Positions 9,832-20,266 of a DNA stretch of 39,699 bases are shown one piece after another. Numbering within the stretch: the first letter of the stretch is position 1; every line of letters starts with the position of its first letter. The notes under the pieces were generated by a model. The model did no database searches, had not been told where the DNA came from, and worked only from the letters and a program-made list of their open reading frames with translations. Where the stretch lies: positions 1 to 39,699 of the forward strand of contig BBCA01000027.1 in NCBI GenBank assembly GCA_001311805.1. Direction: 5' to 3'. Source of the stretch: Lentibacillus juripiscarius JCM 12147. GTDB lineage: Bacteria > Bacillota > Bacilli > Bacillales_D > Amphibacillaceae. Made by a program: the position numbers and the translations under genes.

Positions 9832-10718
9832 ATGAATCTGCATGGCTGGGTTATTTACAACGGTTATTTACAGGGGAATAAGTTTCTTGATTTTGCTGAA
9901 TGGATACAGCGGGCTGCTGCCAAACAAAACATCCAAATGGACATTTACCGGAACAACGAACTGCTGAGTCTGCTCGCGGCTGGTTCTATGAGCCTGTTAA
10001 ATGACAGAATAGCTGAACTGCCGCGCTTTGCAGTTTTTGCCGACAAGGATATTTATTTAGCGAAACAGCTCGAATTACTGGGGGTTCGGGTTTTTAACAG
10101 TGCGGAGGTGATTGCTTGCAGTGATGATAAAATTGCCACCTATCAAACACTCGCCGCCAATAAGCTGCCAATCCCCCAAACGATTGTGGCGCCAAAGGCT
10201 TCCACCAATCAGGCAACGTCAGATTTGGTGATTATCAGGCTGCTATTGATCAGCTGGGTCTGCCCATGATTGTAAAAGAAGCTTTCGGCTCGTTTGGGGA
10301 ACAAGTTCATATTGTTTCCACCGAAACAGAGTTGTTCGCCTGCATACGCGAACTCCACGGAAAGCCATTCATGCTGCAGGAATTTATCGCTTCCAGTCAC
10401 GGCAGAGATATGCGGCTCCACGTTGTCGGTGATGCAGTTGCTGCAGCTATGACTCGGCAATCGTCTAATGATTTCCGGGCTAACGTTACCGCCGGCGGAA
10501 CGATGCAAGCATACCAGCCTACTTTAAAGGAAAAACAGCTGGCAATTGCTGCAGCCAAAGCAATTGGCGCCGACTTCGCCGGTGTTGACTTGTTGTTCGG
10601 CGAAAATGAAAATCCCATTATCTGTGAAATCAACTCCAACGCTCATATTCGGAATATGTACGACTGTACCAGGATTAATGTCGCCGATTTCATCATTGAT
10701 TATATCAAAAAACACTGA
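9832..10718 (+). CDS. RimK-like ATP-grasp ligase, first of a tandem pair (one frameshift)
   Basis: ATP-grasp enzymes of the RimK type join a carboxylate to an amine through an acyl-phosphate; the substrate here is unknown. About 296 residues. Motifs: the flexible loop VKEAFGSFGEQV, the adenine-contact strand MLQEFI, GRDMRLHVVGD, DFRANVTAGGT, and the metal-binding end CEINSNAHIRN. The start ATG at 9832 has AAAGGA 8 bases upstream; an in-frame TTG at 9763 has no ribosome site. One T is missing near 10224, and restoring it gives SDFGDYQAAIDQLGLPMIVK. It runs opposite to its neighbours folC and valS and is followed after 14 bases by a paralogue. Confidence 0.85.
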
Positions 10719-10732
10719 AATGAGGTTCAGTC

Positions 10733-11598
10733 ATGCCGGGTTGGCTAATCTATAATGATACGGACGCAAAACAGAACGAATCGTTTATCCGGTGGTTTTG
10801 GATGAAGCGCTAATGCAGAATGTCTCCTTGCATTTTGTTCGAAGGGAAGACTTAACGCTTGGCATTTTGGGGAACACACAAACAATGCTGCTTCATGACA
10901 GGCCGGCAGTATTACCAGACTTTGCTGTTGTCCGAACCATCGATCCAATGCTCAGCCAGCAGCTGGAATCACTTGGCACAACCGTTTATAACCCGGCTGA
11001 AACGGCGGCAATATGCAACAATAAAGCGCTGACACACTTTCACGTCAGTAAACTGGGCATACCTTCTGCGGATACTATTTTCGCGGCTAAGGGCTCCCCC
11101 TTGCCAGTTGAAGCGCCGATGCCATTTCCGTTTGTTGTGAAAGATACTGGCGGTAGGGGTGGGAAACAAGTAAGCTTGGTCATGGACACGCCATCATGGG
11201 ACAGTTTTCGTGAACAATATACAAGCAACCACGACCTCATTTTCCAGACGGCGAAGAATATACAACCAGGTAAAGATGTGCGGGTGTTTGTTATAGGGGA
11301 GGAAATCATTGGAGCTGTCCTGCGTGAAAATGCGCATGACTTCCGGGCCAATTATAAACTTGGCGGCTCAGCTTCTTGGTATGTGCTGGAAGAACACGAG
11401 AAAAAGCTTGTCCATCAAATCACCAGCTATTTCCGATTCGGGATGGCCGGAATTGACTTTCTTCTGGATGAAGATGGCGGTCTATTATTCAATGAAATAG
11501 AGGATGTAGTTGGTTCCCGTACGCTTAGCGCTGTATCCGACATCAATATTGTGAGACGATTTATTACACACATTAAAAGCGGGAACACCTCTATATAG
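10733..11598 (+). CDS. RimK-like ATP-grasp ligase, second of a tandem pair (one frameshift)
   Basis: Paralogue of the gene just upstream, likely co-transcribed. The start ATG at 10733 has GAGGT 6 bases upstream and gives MPGWLIYNDTDAKQNESF, matching the HGWVIYNGYLQGNKFLDF opening of the first copy. One T is missing at 10795-10798 (joins IRWF to LDEALMQN). Motifs: VVKDTGGRGGKQV, GKDVRVFVIGE, DFRANYKLGG. The C-terminal metal-ligand motif is NEIEDVVGSR, where the first copy has the usual ENxN-like EINSNA. The Asn ligand is therefore replaced, and catalysis or specificity may differ. About 288 residues. Function unknown. Confidence 0.83.
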
Positions 11599-11610
11599 GT
11601 ACTCCCGCTT
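11577..11610. terminator. Bidirectional terminator between the ATP-grasp pair and valS
   Basis: AAGCGGGA / TCCCGCTT form a perfect 8-bp stem spanning the stop codon of the second ATP-grasp gene. A-rich sequence precedes it. valS ends 13 bases beyond on the other strand, so it can serve both convergent transcripts. Confidence 0.65.
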
Positions 11611-11622
11611 ATCTGCTACTGC

Positions 11623-14270
11623 TTACGTTGTGCGCAATTCTTCCAGCCGTGCTTTTACTTTAGCCTGCTTTTCAAGATAATCTGTTTCTTTCTGCCGTTC
11701 TTCGTCCACGACTTTCTGTGGTGCTTTGCTGACAAATCCTTCATTTGCAAGCTTTTTCTGGACACGTTCTACTTCTTTTGTCCATTTTTCCAGTTCTTTT
11801 TCTAACCGGCTAATTTCTTTGTCAATGTCAATCAGTCCTTCAAGCGGCAGAAACAATTCCGCCCCTGTTACAACTGCGGACATTGCCTTTTCCGGTGCCT
11901 CAAGATCCGTTGCAACGGTTAATTCGCTTGGATTGCAAAAGCGTTCCAGATAGCTGCGGTTATGCTCAAGCTCCTGCACGATAGCTTCTGTCTCAGCTTT
12001 AATGTTCAGTTTGATTTGTTTTGATATTGGTGTATCCACTTCAGCACGAATATTCCGCACCGATTTGATAATGGAAACGAGCCGATTCATTTCATTTGCT
12101 GCGTTTTCATCGTGGAATTCCGCTTTTGGCTCCGGCCACCTGGCTGTGGTGATCGATTCTCCTTCATGCGGAAGCTGCTGCCAGATCTCCTCCGTAATAA
12201 ACGGCATATATGGGTGAAGCATGCGCATCGTCTGGTCCAGCACATATGCGAGCACAGACCGCGTTGTTTTCTTCGCTTCTTCGTCATCCCCGTACAATGG
12301 TAGTTTGGCCATTTCGATATACCAATCACACAACTCATCCCAGATGAAATTGTATAAATGACGGCCGGCTTCACCAAATTCATACTTGCCGGTATTCTTT
12401 GTCACTTGTTCAATCGTTTCATTCAGCCTTGTCAGTATCCACTTATCCGCCAGTGATTTTTCCCCGTTCAGATCAATATCTTCATACGTGAAGTTCTCCA
12501 TATTCATTAAGGAAAAACGGGATGCATTCCAGACTTTGTTGGCGAAATTCCAAGTGGCTTCAACTTTTTGCCAATGGAAACGCAAATCCTGGCCAGGGGA
12601 TGTACCTGTCAGCAGGAAGTAACGCAGGGAATCGGCACCATACTGATCAATAACATCCATTGGGTCAACCCCGTTGCCGAGGGACTTGCTCATTTTCCGC
12701 CCTTCTGCATCCCGGATCAGCCCGTGAATCAGGACGTCTTTGAACGGCCGTTTGCCAGTGAATTGTTTCGACTGGAATATCATCCGTGCAACCCAGAAAA
12801 AGATGATGTCATAGCCGGTGACAAGTACATCAGTCGGGAAATACCGTTTAAAGTCTTCCGCATTCTCATCAGGCCAGCCCATGGTTGAGAATGGCCATAA
12901 AGCAGAAGAAAACCATGTATCCAACACATCTTCATCCTGTTCCCAGTTTTCAGGGTCAGCCGGGGCCTCCCTGCCTACATACATTTCTCCCGTTTCCTTA
13001 TGGTACCAAGCTGGGATGCGATGTCCCCACCAAAGCTGGCGGGATATACACCAATCACGGATATTTTCCATCCAGTGGAGATAAGTGCGCTCGAATCGGT
13101 CAGGGACAAAATGCACTTTCCCGTTATCCTTCTGCAGATCAATCGCTTCATCAGCAAGCGGCTGCATATTTACAAACCATTGTGTTGACAGGTAAGGCTC
13201 CACTACAGCGCCGCTCCGTTCCGAATGGCCAACCTGGTGAAGGTGGTCTTCAATCTTGTACAGGACACCCTGTTCCTGAAGGTCCTGCACAATCTGGTCC
13301 CGGCAGTCAAAACGATCAAGCCCCTGGTAACCGAGGGCATTTTCATTCATCGATCCATCCTCATGCATGATAAGGATTCGTTCAAGATTATGCCGATTCC
13401 CAATTTCAAAGTCATTCGGGTCATGCGCTGGTGTAATTTTCACCGCGCCGGACCCCATTTCCATGTCCACATAGGAATCGGCAACGATGTCGAGTTCCCG
13501 GCCGACAATTGGCAGAATAACCTTTTTGCCAATCAGATGCTTATACCGGTCATCATCCGGATGGACAGCAACCGCCGTATCACCGAGCATCGTCTCCGGG
13601 CGGGTAGTAGCGATTTCGATCGTTTCATCACTATCCTTGATTGGGTAGCGCATATGATAAAATTTTCCATCTACTTCCTCGTATATCACTTCAATATCGG
13701 AAAGGGCTGTCTGTGTAGCGGGATCCCAATTGATAATGTATTCTCCGCGATAAATCAGTCCCTTCTCATACAGACTGACGAATACTTCGCGCACGGCTTG
13801 TGACAATCCCTTATCCATCGTGAACCGTTCTCTGGAATAGTCAAGGCCAAGCCCCAGCTTCTCCCATTGGATCGTATGAAATCGGCATATTCTTCTTTCC
13901 AGTCCCAGGCAACCTCCAGGAATTTCTCCCGGCCGAGGTCATAGCGGTTCTGATCCTGTTCTTTCAGTTTGGCTTCAACCTTTGCTTGTGTGGCAATGCC
14001 CGCATGGTCCATTCCCGGCAGCCACAATACATCATACCCCTGCATCCGCTTCATCCGTGCGAGTGTATCCTGCATGGTGGTATCCCACGCATGTCCAAGA
14101 TGCAGCTTCCCGGTTACATTCGGTGGCGGGATCACGATCGTAAACGGTTCTTTTTCCTGATCACCATCCGCTTCAAAAAATCCCCCATCCACCCAAAATC
14201 GGTAACGGTCTTTTTCAACTTCACGCGGATCATACTTTGATGACATATTAATCTTATTCGCATCCTCCAT
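11623..14270 (-). CDS. valS: Valyl-tRNA synthetase (one frameshift)
   Basis: Class I aminoacyl-tRNA synthetase charging tRNA-Val. The HIGH-type motif is [15 protein letters not shown] near residue 50, and the KMSKS motif is [13 protein letters not shown]. The zinc/editing region and the C-terminal coiled coil ([20 protein letters not shown]) are present. A base is missing near 13872: restoring it reads [20 protein letters not shown] in place of the aberrant [16 protein letters not shown]. The start is ATG at 14270, with GGAGGAGG 7-8 bases upstream; the upstream ATG at 14288 overlaps that ribosome site. About 883 residues. Expression is controlled by the T-box leader upstream. Confidence 0.97.
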
Positions 14271-14302
14271 TATAAACGCCTCCTCCATTAACTTTTTCCA
14301 GA

Positions 14303-14560
14303 ATAAAAAATCCTCTCCGCCCTGTCAAAAAGGACGAAAAGGATCTGATTCCGTGGTTCCACCTTTGTTCATAAGCAACTGCTGCTTATGCACTCATTGT
14401 ATGGTAACGGTAAAAAACCGGCGTTCTCCTACTTTATTCAGAGAAGCTGCTCAAGGGCGACTTCCGAAATAATTATTCCCGGGAAATTCCCACCAGCATT
14501 CCCTCTCTTCAGGGCAATCATTTCATACTGCTCCCTATCCTTGCATTTTCTTAGTGTGTT
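14303..14560 (-). promoter_or_regulatory. Val-specific T-box leader of valS
   Basis: Transcript reads uncharged tRNA-Val to decide between termination and valS expression. The T-box core AGGTGGAACCACGG is the complement of 14352-14365. Stem I has the AGAGAG and GGUGG elements. The sequence GAA-GUC-GCCCUUGAG places a GUC valine codon in the specifier position (complement of 14459-14461). The terminator stem is just before valS. The leader fills the interval between valS and its promoter; no gene lies in it. The specifier was assigned by eye from the GAAxxx context. Confidence 0.9.
14305..14345 (-). terminator. T-box terminator hairpin
   Basis: On the minus strand GATCCTTTTCGTCC pairs with GGGCGGAGAGGAT and is followed by a T6 tract. 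Its 5' arm is next to the T-box core, allowing the alternative antiterminator pairing. Confidence 0.85.
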
Positions 14561-14574
14561 TATTATTATTCTAT

Positions 14575-14603
14575 ATTTTATCGTTTGTCGACTGTGAAAT
14601 CAA
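14575..14603 (-). promoter_or_regulatory. valS: Candidate sigma-A promoter of valS
   Basis: On the minus strand TTGATT (14598-14603), a 17-base spacer and TAAAAT (14575-14580), directly upstream of the T-box Stem I. Confidence 0.6.
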
Positions 14604-14678
14604 CTATTATGATATGCATTGCACAAAAGGCATTCGTTTATACATACAATAATACAAAATGGAAGAGGTGAACGACAT

Positions 14679-14866
14679 ATGGCACGTTTTATCGCTATCG
14701 GCTGCCACCATGGGCGAGAAATTGCATCATTGTGATTGAAAAAGTGACGCTGCCGATATTCGTTTTTCAATTAATCCGTACGTTATTGTTCCCGTCATCG
14801 CTGGATGTTTTTCTGCTGGGGGCTTTGGCGGGATTGTTCATCGCTTTTTATTTGGAATGGATTTAA
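14679..14866 (+). CDS. Small hydrophobic protein, about 62 residues (frameshifted)
   Basis: A plus-strand gene with GGAAGAGGTGAACGACAT before ATG at 14679. It begins MARFIAIG, then the frame changes by one base between about 14700 and 14728 and continues IVIEKVTLPIFVFQLIRTLL and on through FLLGALAGLFIAFYLEWI to the stop at 14864-14866. The composition suggests two membrane segments. Its stop overlaps the ysxE stop on the other strand by 4 bases. Not recognised; the good ribosome site and the coherent hydrophobic pattern after one correction support a real gene. Confidence 0.5.
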
Positions 14867-15872
14867 GATTCTGCGTGGGTTTCAGAATCAGGTGCAATGT
14901 CACTTTTCAAACGGAGCGACCAGTCCAGTCCGAGCTGCAGCTGACGGAAAGCATGCTGCAGCATTTTCTGCTGAGCGATCATCGAGTGCCCGGATTGTGC
15001 AGAAATATACCCCTCGATAAGCTGTATGTAATGGCCGGGGTCCAACAAATGGATGAGCAGCAAATGCCATTCTTTTTCATCCAGCGGGTTTCTATGACTA
15101 TAAGAAGGAAACAACTCAGCCATATCCTCGGGTGACTGGTCATAGTATCGGACTTGATTTTTCAGGAATGCTGTCAAGTCAATAATTGGATTATCATAGC
15201 TCGCTTTTTCCCAATTAATGATATGGGGTTGATGGTGGGAGAGGATATGTTCTACATTAAGATTTCCATGACATAGGCAATAACTCCAGGCACTGTTCTC
15301 TTCCCAGGCATCTATAAAATGGGCAACCTGCGCATCCAGTTCTGTGATTACATTGACCAGCACATGATAATGCGTACAAACCTGCAACTCAAACGGAGAC
15401 ATGAACCGGTTTTGTTCGAATTGTTTCACGAAGTCAAGTAATGTATCCTGAAAGTTCCGGCACTGACTGCGGTAATCACTAAAACGGTTATGGACTGAAT
15501 GAGCATCAATGGATTGTGTCTGTTTCGTTTTTGCATGAACTTCCCCAATTGTGCGAAAGACGTCCCTGACTTCTTCCTGATTATTGGGGCTGTTACTTTT
15601 CTTCCATGGGGTCATATAATAATATATGCCATCCACCCATGCGTACAGCTTGGAATCTACCGTCAAATAAACTGGCAATATATTCTTCAGTTGAAGTGCA
15701 TGGGCCTGATGATAAACATGTTCCCACAAATGGACCGTTTCTTCCGTGAGCCTGCTTTTTTCAATGCGTAATCATGCCGTCCGTCACTGACCCTAAATAG
15801 ATGGCTCGATATTTGCTCTGTATAATATGGGAAGAAACCATACTTACGAACTGCTTTCTCTATCATTTTCAT
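14863..15872 (-). CDS. ysxE: YsxE, CotS-like spore protein with kinase fold (one frameshift)
   Basis: YsxE is a spore coat-associated protein encoded next to spoVID in B. subtilis. It belongs to the aminoglycoside phosphotransferase / CotS-like fold. The N-terminal part MIEKAVRKYGFFP and the ATP-lobe strand HDYALKK lead into the C-terminal lobe. The catalytic loop reads CHGNLNVEHIL and the metal loop INWEKASYDNPIIDL; both positions that are Asp in active kinases are Asn, so it is probably a pseudokinase. One A is missing near 15759 (joins ALKK to SRLTEETVHLWEHVY). About 337 residues. Start at 15872 or the ATG two codons on. Confidence 0.85.
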
Positions 15873-15968
15873 TCTGTATTTTCACCACCCTGCCAATCAG
15901 ATAACTCCGATGTATTTATTCGAATTCCAAGTGGGGTTTCTTCATTTTTAATCTCCTGAAACAGCAGT

Positions 15969-15993
15969 ACCCCTTACTGACGAAGCAAGGGGT
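15969..15993 (-). terminator. Possible weak terminator between spoVID and ysxE
   Basis: ACCCCTT / AAGGGGT form a 7-bp stem just after the spoVID stop, but no T tract follows. It may be an attenuating or processing hairpin and not a full stop. Confidence 0.35.
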
Positions 15994-15999
15994 GCCCTT

Positions 16000-17091
16000 C
16001 TATGATTCTTTCTTCTGCGGTATATACAATAATTGGCCTTCCTGAAGGCTTTCATCCTCCAGACGGTTCTGCTTCAAAAGCTGCAGTGCGGTTATATCGT
16101 AACGCTCCGCAATCGATTCTACCGTATCCGTTTCCTGAACAATGCATAACCGCATTTTTGCATATTGTTCTTCTTCATCACTCCTGAACATATCCGCAAG
16201 ATAGCGAACATCTTCAGGCCCTGATGAGCTCTCATCATTTTCAATCAAATAGTCCGAATCCGGGTATGTTGCCAATGACGGGGATTCATCGTAACTCTCT
16301 TCCACATATTCCTGTTCGGCTGTCCCCGCCATGTCAGCTTCCTGCTCTTTCTTTTCCTCCGTCCCAAAAATTCGGCAAGTGTTTGCGTTTTTTTCCCTTT
16401 CCATCGATCTTTCTCAGCTGCTTTGTCAGCTTCTGGCTCCTGTGTTTCCTCAACGGTTTCCAGAGTTGGTTCCTGCTGGCTGCTCTCTAATTTCGGCCCC
16501 TCAGACAATACTGGGGCGGTTTCCGGATAGCCGGTCTCCTCGGATTCCTCGTCATCTTTTTTCATTTTGATGTCAAAATCAAACGTCTCTTCATTTCTTG
16601 GAAGAGGGGCTTGTTCCGCTTCCATTTCCGTGTCATCCGTTTTTTCGATCTCATCGGTAATCCCTTGAATTTCAATGACAGCATCCAATTTCAGCTGGTT
16701 TTGATCCGGTATTTCATAGTCTAACGATTCAATACCTACCGTTACATCATCCATATCAGTCACACGGTTTGCCGGCACAGAAATTTCCACTGGAAAGCGA
16801 TGTGCAAATTCGGCCTGGCCATCATCAATATTCTCCACCTTTTCTACGTATCTTCTTGAATGGTAGTCTTCAAAATCCGCTGTGCTTTCTGCCTCATCGA
16901 CAGCAGTTGTTTCTTTTTGATACGTGCCGTGGAGCTCGATGACTCCCCTGATGGAAATATAGTCATGGAACGATTGTATGGAAATTTCCGGATCCAATGA
17001 GACCCCCAACATTTCGCCAACTTCCTGTCCCCTTTCAAAAAAAGGGATTCGTTTTAATTCAAAGCGAAAAAACGTTCCGATCGTTTTCCAA
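16000..17091 (-). CDS. spoVID: Stage VI sporulation protein D, spore coat encasement factor (two frameshifts)
   Basis: SpoVID drives coat proteins around the forespore and binds SafA and lipid II. The N-terminal part has ERGQEVGEMLGVSLDPEIS, a long acidic low-complexity middle follows, and the C-terminus is a LysM domain (CIVQETDTVESIAERYDITA to LLYIPQK). A TTG at 17091 with GGGAGGA 6 bases upstream is the likely start. A T run at 17066-17071 must change length to join NDRNVF to RFELKRIPFFERGQ. A second T is missing near 16380 (AEFFGTEEKKEQEADM). About 365 residues. It precedes ysxE as in B. subtilis. Confidence 0.9.
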
Positions 17092-17210
17092 CTGTCTTCC
17101 TCCCTTCAACATATATTCCATATGCTTATATGTCTCATTTCAACTATATGACGTAACTTTTGCGTATATGCCTGCATGGGCGAAACGTTTGTTTTTCGAT
17201 TTGGCTGTTT

Positions 17211-17822
17211 TCTAAACCTAAAAGACTGTTGCTTTTGCGCCACTCTAGAGAATGAATCTCTACTTAACAATTTGTTTAAACTGCGACGTAAGTGCTTGTT
17301 GATTTCCGTTCCAGCCAGTCGCTTTCCGCGGGCAACGTTTCAGTCTCCTCGGAAGAAAATCGCTTCCTCGAAAAAGGAAAACACTTTTTCTTCGTGCGAT
17401 GTAACGCTGCCGCAGCTTTCCTGGTCCTGCGGGGTTTTCAACTGTTGCTTTTCCCGCAGGAGTCGACTGGCCTCCACTCCAATCAACCATCAAAATAGAG
17501 ATATAATTAAGCATCAAGTAAATATAATAAGATTACAAGTACAACATCAGCGGAGGAAATACACGGAGACTCCTGTGGGAGCAGAGGCCTAGATGAGACC
17601 CCGCAATGCGCAAGCACAAAGCAAGGCTTCCCCGAGTAATCTGCGACCTGCGAGGAGCGTATGCTTCGCCGAGTAAGCTTGCAACGTGACGAGCATGAGG
17701 AGGCTCATCAGCCGCCCACGGAAAGCGTAGTGTATTTCCGCAGTGGCGGTTTAACACTCATACAAAGTTATGTCGCATTTTATATCAACTGCACTGGAAA
17801 AACAAAGTTTGCGAAGACAGTC
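17211..17822 (-). repeat. Composite intergenic repeat R2, copy a
   Basis: Fills the gap between spoVID and hemL. On the minus strand it starts with the R2 end A (TTTGTTTTTCCAGTGCAG then TTGATATAAA) and finishes with end B (CAACAGTCTTTTAGG). Inside are two GC-rich modules. Module X is 17315-17470, bounded by CCAGTCG / CGACTGG. Module Y is 17555-17739, bounded by GGAAATACAC / GTGTATTTCC. Open frames across it have no family resemblance and no ribosome sites. Confidence 0.85.
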
Positions 17823-17842
17823 CTTGTTTTTCAAAATATGTA

Positions 17843-17881
17843 TAAAAAAAGCCATTCCAGATTGCCCGGAACAGCTTTTTA
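17843..17881 (-). terminator. Terminator of the hem operon
   Basis: AAAAAGC-GTTCC pairs with GGAA-GCTTTTTTT on the minus strand, followed by T7, 20 bases after the hemL stop. Confidence 0.85.
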
Positions 17882-17901
17882 GAAGTAGAATTTGACATTC
17901 A

Positions 17902-19191
17902 TTATTTTTCAATTTTAGAGAAAGCAGTGCGTACTGCCTGAATGGTCTTGTCAATGTCTTCATCCGTATGAGCGGTTGACATGAACACACCTTCGAACTG
18001 GGATGGCGGCAAGAAGATGCCTTCTTCAATCATAGCACGGTAATACTGGGCAAAGTAGTCAACATTCGCATTCTGAGCTGTTTCAAAGTTGAAAACAGGC
18101 TCGTTTGTGAAGAAGAAACCAACCATTGACCCTGCACGGTTAATTTGAAGCGGAATATCAAAATCAATAGAAGCCCGTTTATACCCTTCCACTAATTTAT
18201 CCACTTTTCGGTTTATGTCTTCATAGGATGATTCGTCCAGGGCCTTCATTGTTTCATATCCAGCGGTCATAGCCAGCGGGTTCCCTGATAATGTTCCAGC
18301 CTGGTAAATGGAACCGGTTGGAGCAATATTTTCCATTATCTCCCGTTTACCACCATATGCACCGACTGGCAATCCGCCCCCAATCACTTTTCCGAGACAT
18401 GTCATGTCAGGCGTTACACCAAAATAGCCCTGTGCACAGTTATAACCAACACGGAATCCGGTCATTACCTCATCAAAAATCAGAAGGGATCCAGAATCAT
18501 TGGTTATTTTCCTAAGTTCCGGCAGAAAGTCCTCTGATGGCGGAACAACACCCATATTCCCGGATACCGGTTCAGCAATTACGGCCGCAATGTCATCCCC
18601 ATACTCTGAAAATGCATAGCGCACACTCTCCATATCATTATATGGAACGGTGATTGTGTTTTCTGCAATGGATGATGGAACACCAGGGCTGTCAGGAAGG
18701 CCAAGTGTGGCAACACCGGATCCGGCCTTAATGAGTAGAGAGTCACCATGACCATGGTAATTGCCCTCAAACTTCAGGATTTTGTTCCGTCCGGTATACC
18801 CGCGTGCAACACGCAATGCACTCATCGTTGCTTCCGTTCCGGAGTTGACCATGCGGACCATTTCGATAGATGGTACACGGTCGATGACAAGCTGGGCAAG
18901 CTTATTTTCCTGTACAGTGGAAGTGCCAAAACTTGTTCCCCGCTCCGTGGCTTCTTTTAGCTTGGAAACGACGCGATCATCGGCATGTCCTAAAATTAAA
19001 GGCCCCCAGCTCAATACATAATCAATATACGTGTTGCCGTCAATATCCGTAATTTTGGACCCTTTTCCACTTTCCATAAAAATCGGTGATAAACCGACTG
19101 ATTTAAACGCACGAACTGGTGAATTCACACCGCCAGGCATAAGGTCGACGGCTTTTTCATATGCATTTTTCGACTTATCAAAGTTTCCCAC
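17902..19191 (-). CDS. hemL: Glutamate-1-semialdehyde 2,1-aminomutase
   Basis: PLP enzyme converting glutamate-1-semialdehyde to 5-aminolevulinate. Intact, 429 residues, the usual length. The PLP lysine is Lys268 in [17 protein letters not shown], with [10 protein letters not shown] (about 238-247) and [13 protein letters not shown] (about 115-127) also typical. The start is GTG at 19191 with GGAG upstream. Last gene of hemAXCDBL. It is one of the few genes here without an indel. Confidence 0.98.
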   Translation of the reverse strand: MGNFDKSKNAYEKAVDLMPGGVNSPVRAFKSVGLSPIFMESGKGSKITDIDGNTYIDYVLSWGPLILGHADDRVVSKLKEATERGTSFGTSTVQENKLAQLVIDRVPSIEMVRMVNSGTEATMSALRVARGYTGRNKILKFEGNYHGHGDSLLIKAGSGVATLGLPDSPGVPSSIAENTITVPYNDMESVRYAFSEYGDDIAAVIAEPVSGNMGVVPPSEDFLPELRKITNDSGSLLIFDEVMTGFRVGYNCAQGYFGVTPDMTCLGKVIGGGLPVGAYGGKREIMENIAPTGSIYQAGTLSGNPLAMTAGYETMKALDESSYEDINRKVDKLVEGYKRASIDFDIPLQINRAGSMVGFFFTNEPVFNFETAQNANVDYFAQYYRAMIEEGIFLPPSQFEGVFMSTAHTDEDIDKTIQAVRTAFSKIEK

Positions 19192-19263
19192 AGCATATCA
19201 CTCCAATAAAATTTTGAAATCAGCTTAACAGGCTTTCCAAAGAATGTATTCTCTCGTTACGAT

Positions 19264-20237
19264 TTATAGCCATTTTGCAACATCTTTGGCGAAATAGGAA
19301 ATAATCAGATCCGCTCCTGCCCGTTTCATGGCAGTCAGTTTTTCCAGCACCAGTTCTTTCTCATCAACCCAGCCGTTCAATGCAGCTGCTTTCACCATTG
19401 AATATTCTCCACTCACGTTGTATGCGACAACTGGCGTATTATGATTGTTGCGCACATCCCGGACGATATCCAAAAATGACATAGCTGGTTTGACAATCAG
19501 GAAGTCTGCACCTTCTTCCACGTCTGTGGCCGCTTCCCTTAGTGCTTCCCGACGATTTGCCGGATCCATCTGATACGTCTTGCGGTCACCAAATTGTGGT
19601 GTGCTGTCTGCCGCATCACGGAACGGGCCATAATAGGCAGATGCATATTTCACTGCATATGACATAATTGGAATGTTCTTGTACCCAGCTTCATCCAACG
19701 CCTGACGAATAACTGCTACGAAACCATCCATCATATTGGAAGGAGCAATAATATCCGCGCCGGCTTCAGCCTGGGACACAGCCGTTTTGGCTAACAGTTT
19801 CAGTGACTCATCGTTATCCACATCGTGATTATGAATGACACCACAGTGGCCATGTGATGTATATTCGCATAGACACGTATCGGCGACAACAAGCAATTCG
19901 GGTGCTTCTTTTTGATAAGACGTGTCGCCTGCTGCACAATTCCGCTATCTGCAAAGGCACCGGATCCCTGTTCATCTTTATCACCGGGAACTCCAAACAG
20001 CATGACGGCTCGAATCCCAAGTGAAAGCAGTTCTTCTGCCTCTTCTTTCAGGTAATCCAGTGATATCTGGTAAACTCCCGGCATGGATGGCACTTCATTT
20101 TTAATACCTTCCCCTTCCATGATAAAAAGTGGATAAATGAAGTCATCCATTGTCAGATTGTTTTCGCGGACAAGCGAGCGCATTGCTGTTGATGAGCGCA
20201 AACGGCGGTGCCGCTTAAATTGCCAAGTCTCTGCCAT
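19264..20237 (-). CDS. hemB: Delta-aminolevulinic acid dehydratase (one frameshift)
   Basis: Condenses two aminolevulinates to porphobilinogen. The zinc-binding cysteines lie in [12 protein letters not shown], and the Schiff-base lysines in [14 protein letters not shown] and [14 protein letters not shown] is missing near 19899 (CACCCGAATT for CACCCGGAATT), which restores [15 protein letters not shown]. The start ATG at 20237 has AGGA 5 bases upstream; the ATG two codons earlier leaves no room for it. About 325 residues. Confidence 0.96.
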
Positions 20238-20266
20238 GATCATCCTACCCTTTCTGTTCGATATAA

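Noticed and set aside
9832..11598. Graspetide-type biosynthetic cluster
   Set aside because: Two ATP-grasp genes are suggestive, but no precursor peptide, transporter or protease is seen nearby, so the claim is not supported.
13225..13803. Long plus-strand frame opposite valS
   Set aside because: It mirrors the valS coding strand and has no independent start signals.
17211..17822. CRISPR array or insertion sequence
   Set aside because: Repeats are not regularly spaced and no transposase or cas gene is present; structure fits noncoding nested repeats.
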